NCBI GenBank assembly: GCA_024134725.1
Contig: CP099863.1
Span: forward strand, 2,599,501-2,663,500
Direction: 5' to 3'
Source of the DNA: Bacillus sp. 1780r2a1
Lineage (GTDB): Bacteria; Bacillota; Bacilli; Bacillales; Bacillaceae_H
Length of the DNA: 64,000 bases
Under the pieces are notes generated by a model. The model did no database searches, had not been told where the DNA came from, and saw nothing but the letters and a program-made list of their open reading frames with translations. Positions 15,796-24,166 of the stretch are shown in pieces (position 1 is the stretch's first letter; every line of letters starts with the position of its first letter). The position numbers and the translations under genes are program-made.

Positions 15796-16902
15796 ATGAA
15801 AAAAGGTGTTTCAATTTTATTGGCTTTATTACTGATGGTTAGTAGTTTTCCTGGTGTATCGTTTGCTGCTCAATCCAAGACGTTTGAAGCAGACTTGAAG
15901 AACTACTTAACAACTGCAAGCACTACTCGTGGATTTGATGTTTCCAAAGAAGATATCGAGTTTTCACTTTCACTTTATGATGAGGAATTATCAAACTTTG
16001 ATACAGTGGAAGAATTAAAAGAGTTTTTAGGTGAAGTCATTAAGAGTGACTTAAGTAATTTAAGCTTTATCTATGAAAACTATGACTTAAATCAAAAATC
16101 GCTTCAATCACTATTAGAAGAAAATGGTGAAGATTTAAATGACTATGTATTTGTTGATGATTTAGATCAAACAGTTTTCTTCTATTTAGAAGATGAATTC
16201 GACTACGCTGATGATGAAGAATATACGGACGAAATTAGCACTGACGATTTTGAATCCGCTTTACAAATGTTAGAAGACGAGTTTGGGTTAACGCGTGAAG
16301 AGTTAGAGCGTATTAACGACCACTTAATGTCAATTGAAGATGAGCTTGCAAATGAAGAAACGTTAAATCGCTTAATGGCACTTGCTGAGCGTCTAGCAGC
16401 TTTTGAAGATTTTGATACAACAACCGAACTAACTTCTGATCAAATTGCGGAATTAATGTCAATTTACAACGAAATGCTTTCTATCTTTAAAATGAAAGCA
16501 ACTTATACGTTGATTCAAGATGGAACTGAAAAGCCGCTTTCTTTATTCGATTTAATGAATATGAAAGAACTAAAAAATGCTAGCTTAAAGATTAACCTAT
16601 ATACAGCTGACGGCAAATTTTTAGCTGATATGATTATCACAGGGGAAATGGTTGATTCAGATACGGTTGCAAATACAGGAAAGAGCATTGAAAAATCTGC
16701 TCAAAACGTAAATAACGTTGTAAAACAAGCACCTGTTAAAGAAAAGACTCAAAAAACAGAAGTAAAAAAAGCTGAAGTAAAGAAGACTGTTAAAGGGGCT
16801 CGCTTACCAAATACAGCTTCAAACTATTTATTAAACACTTTAATTGGAGCATCTATTGTTCTGTTAGCATTTGTTGCATATCGTAAAGTGAGACGAGCAT
16901 AA
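15796..16902 (+). CDS. Processed acidic surface protein with LPNTA sorting signal
   Basis: A 368-residue secreted protein. Residues 1-25 are a signal peptide ending at ...VSFAA. The mature region is strongly acidic and predicted helical, with many Asp/Glu runs (EDEFDYADDEEYTDE). Near the C terminus is a Lys-rich linker, then LPNTA (337-341), a hydrophobic helix and the basic tail RKVRRA, a complete cell-wall sorting signal. The next gene is a class D sortase starting two bases after the stop. LPNTA is the motif used by class D sortases, so it is the likely dedicated substrate. Its role after anchoring is unknown. Confidence 0.9.
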   Translation: MKKGVSILLALLLMVSSFPGVSFAAQSKTFEADLKNYLTTASTTRGFDVSKEDIEFSLSLYDEELSNFDTVEELKEFLGEVIKSDLSNLSFIYENYDLNQKSLQSLLEENGEDLNDYVFVDDLDQTVFFYLEDEFDYADDEEYTDEISTDDFESALQMLEDEFGLTREELERINDHLMSIEDELANEETLNRLMALAERLAAFEDFDTTTELTSDQIAELMSIYNEMLSIFKMKATYTLIQDGTEKPLSLFDLMNMKELKNASLKINLYTADGKFLADMIITGEMVDSDTVANTGKSIEKSAQNVNNVVKQAPVKEKTQKTEVKKAEVKKTVKGARLPNTASNYLLNTLIGASIVLLAFVAYRKVRRA

Positions 16903-16903
16903 C

Positions 16904-17581
16904 ATGAAACCAAGAAGTTCAAAAGGAAAAATCAGTCGCAAAAAGCGATTGATTTTTCTTTCCATTACTGTAGGAGTGCTTTGTTTTGGCCTATGGTTCA
17001 CAACTACTAACGCTTATAAATTTGCCAAAGGATACTTTGCTTATAAAACAGGAGCTGTTGAACCGCAAGTAACAGAGCCAACTGAAGCAAAAACAGAACA
17101 GCCTCTAACGAAAGAAAGCAGTAATTCAGTAAAGCAAATAAAAAAAAGCGATGCATCCTATCCTTCACAGCCTAAAATAGGAGACTTGATGGGTGAACTA
17201 GAAATTCCTAAGCTAAATGCCACTCTTCCCATTTATCATGGTACTAACGAAGATGAGCTAGAAAAAGGCGTTGGTCATTTTGCAGACAGCGTGTTGCCTG
17301 GAGAAAGCGATAATTCCGTGTTGTCGGGCCACCGTGATACTGTCTTTCGAAAACTAGGTGAAGTGGGTGAAGGAGACTTGTTATTAGTTCATACAGCGGC
17401 TGGTTCATTTACCTACCGAGTTAATAAAGTGCGAATTGTCGATGCCGATGACCGTACGGTAATTGTTCCTAAGCCCCGAGCCACACTAACGGTCAGCACT
17501 TGCTACCCTTTTAACTTTATAGGCTCTGCGCCAGAACGCTACATCTTAGTAGCACATCTTATTTCATCAGAAACCACATAA
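16904..17581 (+). CDS. Class D sortase
   Basis: A 225-residue transpeptidase with an N-terminal signal anchor (residues 15-33), a Thr/Glu/Lys linker and a sortase domain from about residue 90. The catalytic triad is visible: His143 in SVLSGHRDTVF, Cys200 in LTVSTCYPF and Arg212 in APERYILV. It cuts an LPXTA motif between Thr and Ala and links the substrate to peptidoglycan. It is translationally coupled to the acidic LPNTA protein upstream and ends at its own terminator. The class D assignment rests on the TLTVSTC context, size and partner. Confidence 0.93.
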   Translation: MKPRSSKGKISRKKRLIFLSITVGVLCFGLWFTTTNAYKFAKGYFAYKTGAVEPQVTEPTEAKTEQPLTKESSNSVKQIKKSDASYPSQPKIGDLMGELEIPKLNATLPIYHGTNEDELEKGVGHFADSVLPGESDNSVLSGHRDTVFRKLGEVGEGDLLLVHTAAGSFTYRVNKVRIVDADDRTVIVPKPRATLTVSTCYPFNFIGSAPERYILVAHLISSETT

Positions 17582-17613
17582 AAAAGATAGCGTATAAATG
17601 ACGCTATCTTTTT
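17581..17613. terminator. Bidirectional terminator
   Basis: AAAAAGATAGCGT and ACGCTATCTTTTT pair around ATAAATG between the convergent sortase and TauE-type genes. Confidence 0.88.
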
Positions 17614-17617
17614 TTAT

Positions 17618-18415
17618 TCAATGAAGAGAAATTGATTTTTTAAGTAAATCAAACCAAATTTTTAACGAAGTTGCGGTAATAACTATCGCTAAAACGACTT
17701 GGAGCGAACTCACTTTTGTCTTTTGACCAACAAAAGCTCCGACTGGCGCTGCTAATAAGCTTGCACCAATAATCATCAGTGCAGGTAGTAATAAAACTTG
17801 TCCCGTAGCCACTTTTCCGAAGGTTGTCCCAATGGAAGATAAAAAGGTTACTGCTAACGAACTAGCAATTGTCACTCTTACTGGTATTTTTAATATGGTA
17901 ATCATAATTGGAACAAGCAGAAAAGCACCACCTGCTCCCACAATCCCTCCACATATACCTACGGATAGAGAAAGTGGGACAGCTAGTTTTTTTGAAAACC
18001 AGACGTCCATTTCGTACTCTCCTTTTGTTGGCCCCTTAGGTGCAAACATAAGGATTGCTGCAATCGTAGCCATTACTCCATAAATTAAATTAATGACATC
18101 TTCTGAAAATGAATTAGACAGAGTTGAACCGATGAGGCTTCCAAGCAATACGCTCGTTCCCATATAAATGATAAGTGATTTATGTAAAAAGCCGCCTTTT
18201 TTATAGGCAAGCGTTCCAGAAATTGATGCAAATAAAGACTGTACTGCTCCGATTCCCGCTACCTCATGCGCTGTAAATGCCCCTACTCCAATAAGAGGTG
18301 GTACAAAAAGTAAAACTGGATATAAAATAACTGAGCCTCCAATGCCAAGCATACCCGCTAAAAATGAGCCTAAAAATCCTAATGCAAATACTGTCAGTAA
18401 TAATTGTACGTCCAT
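17618..18415 (-). CDS. Sulfite exporter TauE/SafE family permease
   Basis: A 265-residue protein with about eight helices and the two repeats of the TauE/SafE family: FLGSFLAGMLGIGGSVILYPVLL and the second-half GGIVGAGGAFLLVPIM. The glycine-rich motifs after the first and fifth helices are diagnostic. Family members export sulfite, sulfoacetate or related organosulfur anions, or import some; the true substrate is unknown. It is a single gene. A link with the CstR-like sensor at 13 kb is possible but they are 4 kb apart. Confidence 0.88.
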   Translation of the reverse strand: MDVQLLLTVFALGFLGSFLAGMLGIGGSVILYPVLLFVPPLIGVGAFTAHEVAGIGAVQSLFASISGTLAYKKGGFLHKSLIIYMGTSVLLGSLIGSTLSNSFSEDVINLIYGVMATIAAILMFAPKGPTKGEYEMDVWFSKKLAVPLSLSVGICGGIVGAGGAFLLVPIMITILKIPVRVTIASSLAVTFLSSIGTTFGKVATGQVLLLPALMIIGASLLAAPVGAFVGQKTKVSSLQVVLAIVITATSLKIWFDLLKKSISLH

Positions 18416-18637
18416 CTTGTCACCTTCTAAATTACAAAATGCAGCCTTATTAGTAGTTCATACTTTCTTATTATAGCACTGTCTTGTTTTCATGTAGGAT
18501 AATTCTTACCATTTATTTAACTTTTTATGTCTTAAAAATCATTCTGAACCATATAAAAATTCAAAAAAATAGTTTATAAATATGCTATGATGAAACTATA
18601 TCTATAGCCTATTCTTATTGATTTCGGAGGTTGTTTT

Positions 18638-19204
18638 ATGTTCGAGTATAAAATTGATAATGAGATTAGTTTACAGTTAATTGAGCCAAGTGATGCATTT
18701 CCACTTTTATCTCTTGTAAATGAATCACGACCTTACCTGCGAGAGTGGTTACCCTGGGTTGACAGCATGAGAAGCATCTCCGACTATGACGATTTAATTC
18801 CCGAATGGCGAACTCAATATTATAACAATCAAGGTTTTCAAGCAATTATTCGCTACTATGATGAAATTGCTGGCATGGTTGGATTTCATGCAATTAACTG
18901 GGGGAATAAAAGCACGAGCCTCGGCTATTGGATTGGTGAACAATTTCAAGGAAAAGGCATTATGACTAGAGCTGTACAAGGTTGCCTTACTTATGCCTTT
19001 GATACGCTGAAACTTCACCGTGTCGAAATTCGCTGTGGCGTTGATAACTACAAAAGCCGTGCCGTTCCCACACGATTAGGCTTTACCGAAGAAGGTATTT
19101 GCCGTGATGGAGAGTATTTATATGACCATTACCATGACCTTGTGATTTATGGACTTCTTCAGCATGAATGGAAGAAGCTAAATTCAAAAGAAACAACATT
19201 ATAA
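18638..19204 (+). CDS. GNAT N-acetyltransferase, RimL/YdaF type
   Basis: A 188-residue acetyltransferase. Motif A is at SLGYWIGEQFQGKGIMTRAV (Q-G-K-G) and is followed by LKLHRVEIRCGVDNYKSRAVPTRLGF, a strong RimL-type ribosomal-protein-serine acetyltransferase signature. A CGGAGG site precedes the ATG. It may acetylate an N-terminal Ser/Ala or spermidine-like amines; the family cannot distinguish. Single gene with its own terminator. Confidence 0.9.
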   Translation: MFEYKIDNEISLQLIEPSDAFPLLSLVNESRPYLREWLPWVDSMRSISDYDDLIPEWRTQYYNNQGFQAIIRYYDEIAGMVGFHAINWGNKSTSLGYWIGEQFQGKGIMTRAVQGCLTYAFDTLKLHRVEIRCGVDNYKSRAVPTRLGFTEEGICRDGEYLYDHYHDLVIYGLLQHEWKKLNSKETTL

Positions 19205-19244
19205 AAAGCCACGCTGGCGCTGTCATGCGCTAACGTGGCTTTTT
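19203..19244 (+). terminator. Terminator of the GNAT gene
   Basis: AAAAAGCCACG pairs with CGTGGCTTTTT; an inner GGCGC/GCGC(T) pairing extends the stem. Confidence 0.8.
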
Positions 19245-19331
19245 ACCATAAATTAAACCATGCTTTATTCAGAATGTTTACTACTGAAAATCGTATATAT
19301 ATAATAAGCTAACATCATAGGAGTGAGCTCA

Positions 19332-19766
19332 ATGATCTCTTTACATGCATGGAACTTATTAGTGGTTGCCTTATTTTTCATCTATCTACTAATTAAAAAC
19401 TTATGTCCTTTATATCCGTTTAACGATCTTCAAAAGAAAACGTCCGTCCATCGCAAAAGCGAACTGTTCTATCAATATCTCCCTCTTTTAGTCATTGGAT
19501 GCTGTCTGTACATCAACTCACCTTTTACCACTAAGCTAGCTTTTATTATTACTATTATCTTATTTATTTCTCACATCTTTACTTGGTGGTTTCCGTACAT
19601 CTTAGGTGCTCACCGAGTAACAAAACATGAATATGAGCAACTTTATAGTAAAACCAGTAAACTACTGCCCCCAATTAGAAAAAATCTTGTTCCCGATAAC
19701 CAACACCTCATTGTAACTCTCTTCTTGCTATTATTACTTATTCATGAGTTTATCATCATTTTCTAA
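19332..19766 (+). CDS. Hypothetical membrane protein
   Basis: A 144-residue protein with four hydrophobic segments (about 5-25, 46-62, 64-82 and 125-143) and a charged loop containing HRVTKHEYEQLY. ATG at 19332 is preferred over GTG 19323 because AGGAG lies eight bases before it. No family is recognised. It is monocistronic with a strong terminator that overlaps the convergent alarmone synthetase. Confidence 0.7.
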   Translation: MISLHAWNLLVVALFFIYLLIKNLCPLYPFNDLQKKTSVHRKSELFYQYLPLLVIGCCLYINSPFTTKLAFIITIILFISHIFTWWFPYILGAHRVTKHEYEQLYSKTSKLLPPIRKNLVPDNQHLIVTLFLLLLLIHEFIIIF

Positions 19767-19798
19767 AAAGAAGGTTGAATGCGTTCAACCTTCTTTTT
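19765..19798. terminator. Bidirectional terminator
   Basis: Fifteen-base perfect arms AAAAAGAAGGTTGAA and complement around TGCG; the stop codon of the alarmone synthetase (19785) lies in the stem. Confidence 0.88.
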
Positions 19799-20537
19799 TA
19801 TTGTTTATTACAAGCTTTAGTAATTCTTCTGGTAAAGGAAATTTGACGTGATTAATCTCAAGCTCATTTGCTTCTTCTTGTTCACCATCTACAAGCTTTA
19901 AGTAATTGATTTCTTCATGAAGCTTTTCCATTTTACGATCTAATTCTGCTGCTGTAACTGCCGCTTCTTTTAATTCATCTATCAGCTGCTTTGGAACCTT
20001 TTTATTATATTTATAGTAAATTTTATGTTCAAGGCTGGCCCAGAAGTCCATAGCAATAGAACGGATTTGAAGCTCGATAAATACATTTTCTTGCCTATCG
20101 GACATAAAGACCGGGATTTCGATAATAAGATGCAGGCTTTGATATCCATTTGTTTTTGGGTTTTCTATGTAATCCTTACATTCAACGATTTTAATATCTT
20201 TTTGACTTTGAATCATATCGCGAAGCTTATATATATCAGAGATAAAAGAACACGTTACTCGAATGCCTGCAATATCTTTTAAATTTTCTTTAATCCAATC
20301 TAAAGATAACTCTCCGTTCTTTCGATACACTTTTTTTAGAATGCTTTCGGGCGATTTTAAACGGGTTTTAATATGTTCAATTGGATTGTAATCATGTACA
20401 TATTCAAATTCTTGTTTTAATACATTGATTTTCGTGCTCATTTCATCTAAAGCAAACTTATAAGCCATCATAAATCTTGTTAATGTTTGCTTCATTGTCT
20501 TTAATTGTGTTACATCAACGGAATGATTCATCTTCAT
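19785..20537 (-). CDS. Small alarmone synthetase (GTP pyrophosphokinase, RelP/RelQ type)
   Basis: A 250-residue synthetase-only RelA/SpoT protein that makes (p)ppGpp from ATP and GDP or GTP. Synthetase motifs are clear: LKSPESILKK, KDIAGIRVTC, NPKTNGYQSLHLIIE and ELQIRSIAMDFWASLEHKIYYK. There is no hydrolase, TGS or ACT domain, so it is a stand-alone enzyme. It is slightly longer than typical B. subtilis SasA/SasB (about 210). Start is ATG at 20537; a second ATG two codons later is also possible. Likely induced by cell-wall or alkaline stress, as in relatives; not shown by the sequence. Confidence 0.92.
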   Translation of the reverse strand: MKMNHSVDVTQLKTMKQTLTRFMMAYKFALDEMSTKINVLKQEFEYVHDYNPIEHIKTRLKSPESILKKVYRKNGELSLDWIKENLKDIAGIRVTCSFISDIYKLRDMIQSQKDIKIVECKDYIENPKTNGYQSLHLIIEIPVFMSDRQENVFIELQIRSIAMDFWASLEHKIYYKYNKKVPKQLIDELKEAAVTAAELDRKMEKLHEEINYLKLVDGEQEEANELEINHVKFPLPEELLKLVINNKKEG

Positions 20538-20795
20538 GCTGCCTCTTTTCTTCTTTTAGCTAATACACTACGCTTTTATTTTACCAACTAGGAAACGCTT
20601 TACACAAATTTCTGCTCACCTTTTCTATTTTCCAAATATACATTTTATATTCATTCTAAGATTCCAATTATACACAGAAAAGTTAAACTAATTTAAATTA
20701 TCTTACTTTTTATAATTGTGTTAGAATCTCTTACAATTATAGATACAAAGCGTTTTTTTTGTAGTACAATAAGACTTGTGATATCGGAAAATGAG

Positions 20796-20829
20796 AATTT
20801 ATATACAAAAAAATTAATTTATATACAAA
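20796..20829 (+). repeat. 14-base direct repeat, 20-base period, before the YitT gene
   Basis: AATTTATATACAAA occurs at 20796-20809 and 20816-20829, one copy directly abutting the GGGG ribosome binding site. The 20-base period is about two helical turns, as for a regulator binding twice on one face. It could also be coincidental in this AT-rich stretch. Confidence 0.45.
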
Positions 20830-20841
20830 GGGGTAGTAAAA

Positions 20842-21471
20842 ATGAACAGGGTGAAACAATGGGTATGGATTACAGTTGGATGCTTTTTCGTTGCAGCTGG
20901 CATTCAATTTTTAACTGCTTCAAGCCTCGTTATTGGCGGAACAGCAGGATTGGGGATTGTACTTGAACAATTAAGTAACATTTCATTTGGCATGCTTTTC
21001 TTTATTATTAACCTACCATTTTATTTCATGGCCATTACTCAAATTGGTTTGCAGTTTACAATCCGAAGCTTCATAAGCGTTAGCTTAATGTCTATTATGT
21101 CAGATATTCTTGCAAGCATGTTGTCATTTCAGCTACCTCATCCACTACTCTCTGCAATTACAGCAGGTATTATCATTGGAATTGGGCTTATTATTTTGTT
21201 CCGAAACGGCTCTTCACTTGGTGGTATTAATATGCTTTGCGTTTTTTTAGACAAAAGGTTTGGAGTGAATCCTGGAAAAACGATGCTTATTACGGATCTT
21301 TTTATTGTCGGATCAGCAACTGCCGTATTTGGAGTCATTCAGGTGCTTTATTCTCTATTAGCAATTTTCATTATGACAGGGTTACTTGGTCGTTACCATA
21401 AACGCTCAGCTATTGAGCGTAATCACAAACAAGAAAGTACAGAGGAACAGCAAACGGTGTCTGTTCTTTAA
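20842..21471 (+). CDS. YitT-family membrane protein
   Basis: A 209-residue protein with five to six helices and the YitT (DUF161) pattern: FFVAAGIQFLTASSLVIGGTAGL near the start and GSSLGGINMLCVFLDKRFGVNPGK in the middle. No C-terminal DUF2179 domain is present, unlike full-length YitT proteins of about 280 residues, so it is a short member. Function is unknown. It is followed by an IS3-family element inserted in its terminator loop. Confidence 0.88.
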   Translation: MNRVKQWVWITVGCFFVAAGIQFLTASSLVIGGTAGLGIVLEQLSNISFGMLFFIINLPFYFMAITQIGLQFTIRSFISVSLMSIMSDILASMLSFQLPHPLLSAITAGIIIGIGLIILFRNGSSLGGINMLCVFLDKRFGVNPGKTMLITDLFIVGSATAVFGVIQVLYSLLAIFIMTGLLGRYHKRSAIERNHKQESTEEQQTVSVL

Positions 21472-21472
21472 C

Positions 21473-21490
21473 AAAAACCCAGCTTTGTAT
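21473..21490 (+). terminator. Left half of a terminator split by the IS element
   Basis: AAAAACCCAGCTTT followed by GTAT ends at the IS boundary. The other half, GTAT then AAAGGCTGGGTTTTT, lies at 22777-22795. Joining them rebuilds a bidirectional hairpin with a GTAT loop and one bulged G between the YitT and oxidoreductase genes. Confidence 0.8.
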
Positions 21491-21531
21491 GGGACTGACC
21501 CCTGTTTTTGAGACAGGAATCAAAACACCTT

Positions 21532-22380
21532 TTAAACAACCAGTTTTCTGTATTGTACAGGAGACTGGTTGTTTAATTTTGTTTGAATACGGGCATGGTT
21601 ATAATACGTAATATAGCTTTTGACGGTTTGCTCTACGATGGTAGTCGTAGTGTATGTCAACTCGTCAAGGTAGAACGTTTCAGACTTTAGTGAGGAATGA
21701 AACGATTCAATTGAGGCATTATCTGCGGGCGTCCCTTTTCGGGACATACTCATGATAATGCCTTTCTCTTTAATTGTTTGTTGATAAGCATACGATGTGT
21801 ACACAGAGCCTTGATCACTATGCAACGTGCACCCTTCCGGTAGAGAAGGGAGTTGGTTAAGCGTGTCTAAAACAAACGCGACATTTTGACAATCACCTAT
21901 GGAATACGCAATAATCTCTCCGTTAAATAAATCTTGAATACTTGAAAGATACAATGGTTTCGGCCCAAAAGGCAAGTACGTAATATCGGTCACGAGCTTT
22001 TGGAGAGGGCGTTCAGCTTGAAAGTCACGATTTAATACATTCTCTGCAACCTGATAAGGTTGCCCTGTTCGCTGCCGTTTCTTTCGTTTAACACGACATT
22101 GCCAACCGTATTTCTGCATGGTACGCTGCACAAACTTGTGGTTAATCTTCATGGTTCGCTTGAGTACAGCTGTGATTTTTCGATAGCCATATCGAAACTT
22201 GTGTGCACGACATTGTTCACCCACTTGCTGTTCCATCCATTTCTTTCGTGTATCCTGTTGACTATGCTGCTTCCAACGGTAGTAAGTGGATCGGGGAATA
22301 CCAAGATGGAAACAGATTTGATAAATAGGGATTTGTTCTTTTAACTCTTCCACTAGGTTCACTGCGATTTCTGGTACCAC
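21532..22380 (-). CDS. IS3-family transposase OrfB (DDE catalytic part)
   Basis: A 282-residue integrase-fold protein. The catalytic triad is visible: Asp in LVTDITYLPFG, Asp in TLHSDQGSVYTS and Glu in ADNASIESFHSSLKSE. An N-terminal HTH_21 region (HKFRYGYRKITAVLKR) precedes it. It is normally produced as an OrfAB fusion by a -1 frameshift at A-AAA-AAG in the end of orfA; the in-frame start at 22380 (GTG) is probably not used much. The reading frame is intact. Confidence 0.93.
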   Translation of the reverse strand: MVPEIAVNLVEELKEQIPIYQICFHLGIPRSTYYRWKQHSQQDTRKKWMEQQVGEQCRAHKFRYGYRKITAVLKRTMKINHKFVQRTMQKYGWQCRVKRKKRQRTGQPYQVAENVLNRDFQAERPLQKLVTDITYLPFGPKPLYLSSIQDLFNGEIIAYSIGDCQNVAFVLDTLNQLPSLPEGCTLHSDQGSVYTSYAYQQTIKEKGIIMSMSRKGTPADNASIESFHSSLKSETFYLDELTYTTTTIVEQTVKSYITYYNHARIQTKLNNQSPVQYRKLVV

Positions 22381-22682
22381 TTCCTTTCCAATTCCTTGTA
22401 CTTTTTTAAAATCTCGATTTGTTGCTTTAACTGTCGGTTCTCAGCCTCTAACTTCGCTGTCTCGCTTTCAAAATCAGGACCTTTTCCATAGGCATATTGC
22501 TTGCCTACTGGCTGTTCCAACCGGTGTACATTCCCAGTTTGATACCACTTCATCCACGTTTTTAATTGGGTAGGATTTCGAATGTTTAGTTGTGATAAGA
22601 CTTCTTTTACAGGTACACCGGCTAATCTCATTTCAATTGCCTTTAACTTTAGTTCGACTGGATAACTGACTCTTGTTCCCAT
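22359..22682 (-). CDS. IS3-family transposase OrfA (DNA-binding)
   Basis: A 107-residue protein with a helix-turn-helix (SYPVELKLKAIEMRLAGV) and a C-terminal leucine-zipper-like helix (KLEAENRQLKQQIEILKKY) typical of IS3 OrfA. It overlaps orfB by 22 bases. The heptamer A-AAA-AAG at 22401-22407, read in the ILKKYK codons, provides the programmed -1 shift that yields the full transposase. Confidence 0.92.
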   Translation of the reverse strand: MGTRVSYPVELKLKAIEMRLAGVPVKEVLSQLNIRNPTQLKTWMKWYQTGNVHRLEQPVGKQYAYGKGPDFESETAKLEAENRQLKQQIEILKKYKELERKWYQKSQ

Positions 22683-22776
22683 AGAAAAAACACCTCCAAG
22701 TGATGGTTAGGTACTACATACCCAGTTTTCAACTTAAAGGTGTTTTTTATTTGTCTCACTTTACGGGGTCAGTCCC

Positions 22777-22795
22777 GTATAAAGGCTGGGTTTTT
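22777..22795 (-). terminator. Right half of the split terminator
   Basis: GTAT plus AAAGGCTGGGTTTTT. Together with 21473-21490 it forms the original hairpin; alone it cannot fold, so the minus-strand oxidoreductase gene now reads toward the IS without its native terminator. Confidence 0.75.
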
Positions 22796-22806
22796 AATAT
22801 AAGCCG

Positions 22807-23805
22807 TTACTCGGCTACTTTTACAAGCTGCTTTCCTAGGTTTGCACCACTAAACAATCCTAAAAATGCTTCTGGAACGTTTTCAAATCCTTCTACAATA
22901 TTTTCACGATACTTGAGCTTTCCTTGCTGCACCCATTCCCCTAACTGTTGAATTCCCTCTTGAAAGCGATCTGCGTAATCAGCCACAATAAACCCTTTCA
23001 TTAAAGCACTGTTAATTAAAAGCTGTGTTTGAATACGAGGACCAACATCCGGTTTTTCTAAATTATAAAGAGAAATTTGTCCACATAGTGGGATACGTGC
23101 ATGCTTATTTAGAAGCCCTGCAACCACATCTGAAATTTCGCCACCAACGTTCTCAAAATATACGTCTACTCCGTTTGGACATGCTTCTTTTAAAGCCTCT
23201 TTTACGTTATCTGTTTTGTAGTTAATAACTGCATCAAAGCCAAGTTCGCCTTTTAAATAAGCAATTTTTTCTTCAGCACCTGCAATTCCAACTACGCGTG
23301 CGCCTTTTATTTTTGCGATTTGACCTACAATCATTCCAACTGCTCCTGCTGCGCCGGAAACAACTACCGTTTCGCCAGCTTTTGGCTGACCAATATCTAA
23401 AAGTCCGAAATAAGCAGTTAGACCTGGCATCCCTAATACTCCTAGTGCCGTTGAAACCGGAGCCAGTTCAGGGTCTATTTTTTGTATATGATCATCTAAC
23501 ACGACCGTATAACGCTGCCATGGTAGTAACCCTGTTACAATATCCCCTTGCTTATATGAGCTTGACTTTGTTTGAATAACTCGTCCAACAATTCCACCGA
23601 CAAAAGGTTCACCAACTTGAAATGGGGGTACGTAAGACTTTTGGTCATTCATTCGTCCGCGCATATAAGGATCCACTGACAAATAAAGAGTTTGAACAAC
23701 TACCTCTCCTTCTTTTGCTTCTGGCATAGGAATTTCTTCAAATTGAAATGTATCTGCTTCTGGCATTCCAGCTGGTCTTTTGGCAAAGATAATTTGTTCA
23801 TTCAT
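22807..23805 (-). CDS. NADP-dependent zinc-free medium-chain oxidoreductase (YfmJ/CurA type)
   Basis: A 332-residue MDR-superfamily enzyme reducing the double bond of enals, enones or leukotriene B4-like substrates with NADPH. Family marks are SVDPYMRGRM near residue 47, the cofactor loop VVVSGAAGAVGMIVGQIAK near 150 and VDVYFENVGGEI. No zinc-ligand Cys or His set is present. It has an AGGAGCGAG-type site before ATG. Single gene; its 3' terminator was disrupted by the IS element. Confidence 0.92.
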   Translation of the reverse strand: MNEQIIFAKRPAGMPEADTFQFEEIPMPEAKEGEVVVQTLYLSVDPYMRGRMNDQKSYVPPFQVGEPFVGGIVGRVIQTKSSSYKQGDIVTGLLPWQRYTVVLDDHIQKIDPELAPVSTALGVLGMPGLTAYFGLLDIGQPKAGETVVVSGAAGAVGMIVGQIAKIKGARVVGIAGAEEKIAYLKGELGFDAVINYKTDNVKEALKEACPNGVDVYFENVGGEISDVVAGLLNKHARIPLCGQISLYNLEKPDVGPRIQTQLLINSALMKGFIVADYADRFQEGIQQLGEWVQQGKLKYRENIVEGFENVPEAFLGLFSGANLGKQLVKVAE

Positions 23806-23937
23806 TTGTCTCGCTCCTTTTCATTCTGATTCTTTTTTTAAATATGTTAAAATAACCTTGCTTCTCTTATTGTAAAGAGAGTGCGTGCGATAATGCAAAG
23901 AATATGCTATACATATGGATAAAGGAGAAACGATTTT

Positions 23938-24165
23938 ATGGAACTTATTCGTTGTAAACAAGACGTTGTTAAGAAACTAAATGATTATGTAGAAGTAACC
24001 CCTCCCGTCATTTTGTTTAAAGAAGGACATTTTTACTCTATTAAAATGGACATTAACTATAACTGGTTAGCACTAGATGAGGAAGGAAAAGAGCATATCC
24101 TTGCTTCTAATACTCGCAACATTCAAGAGGATTATTGGTTTAACTATCACTTCGAACTTTGCTGA
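23938..24165 (+). CDS. Hypothetical protein, 75 residues
   Basis: A small soluble protein with a good AAAGGAGAAACG site. It is predicted beta-rich (VTPPVILFKEGHFYSIKMDINYNW), looks like an SH3-like or barrel fold, and ends in a Cys. It is encoded tail-to-tail with the next gene, with only one base between stops. No known family. Confidence 0.65.
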   Translation: MELIRCKQDVVKKLNDYVEVTPPVILFKEGHFYSIKMDINYNWLALDEEGKEHILASNTRNIQEDYWFNYHFELC

Positions 24166-24166
24166 G

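Larger units (their letters stand above)
21491..22776 (-). mobile_element. IS3-family (IS150-like) insertion sequence, complete
   Basis: 1286 bases with imperfect terminal inverted repeats beginning GGGACTGACCCC at both ends and further matches at TGAGACA and AAAACACCTTT. The flanking tetranucleotide GTAT is present on both sides (21487-21490 and 22777-22780), a likely 4-base target duplication as produced by IS150-group elements. It carries overlapping orfA and orfB on the minus strand, joined by a slippery A-AAA-AAG at 22401-22407. Both frames and the DDE residues are intact, so the copy may be active. Confidence 0.92.
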
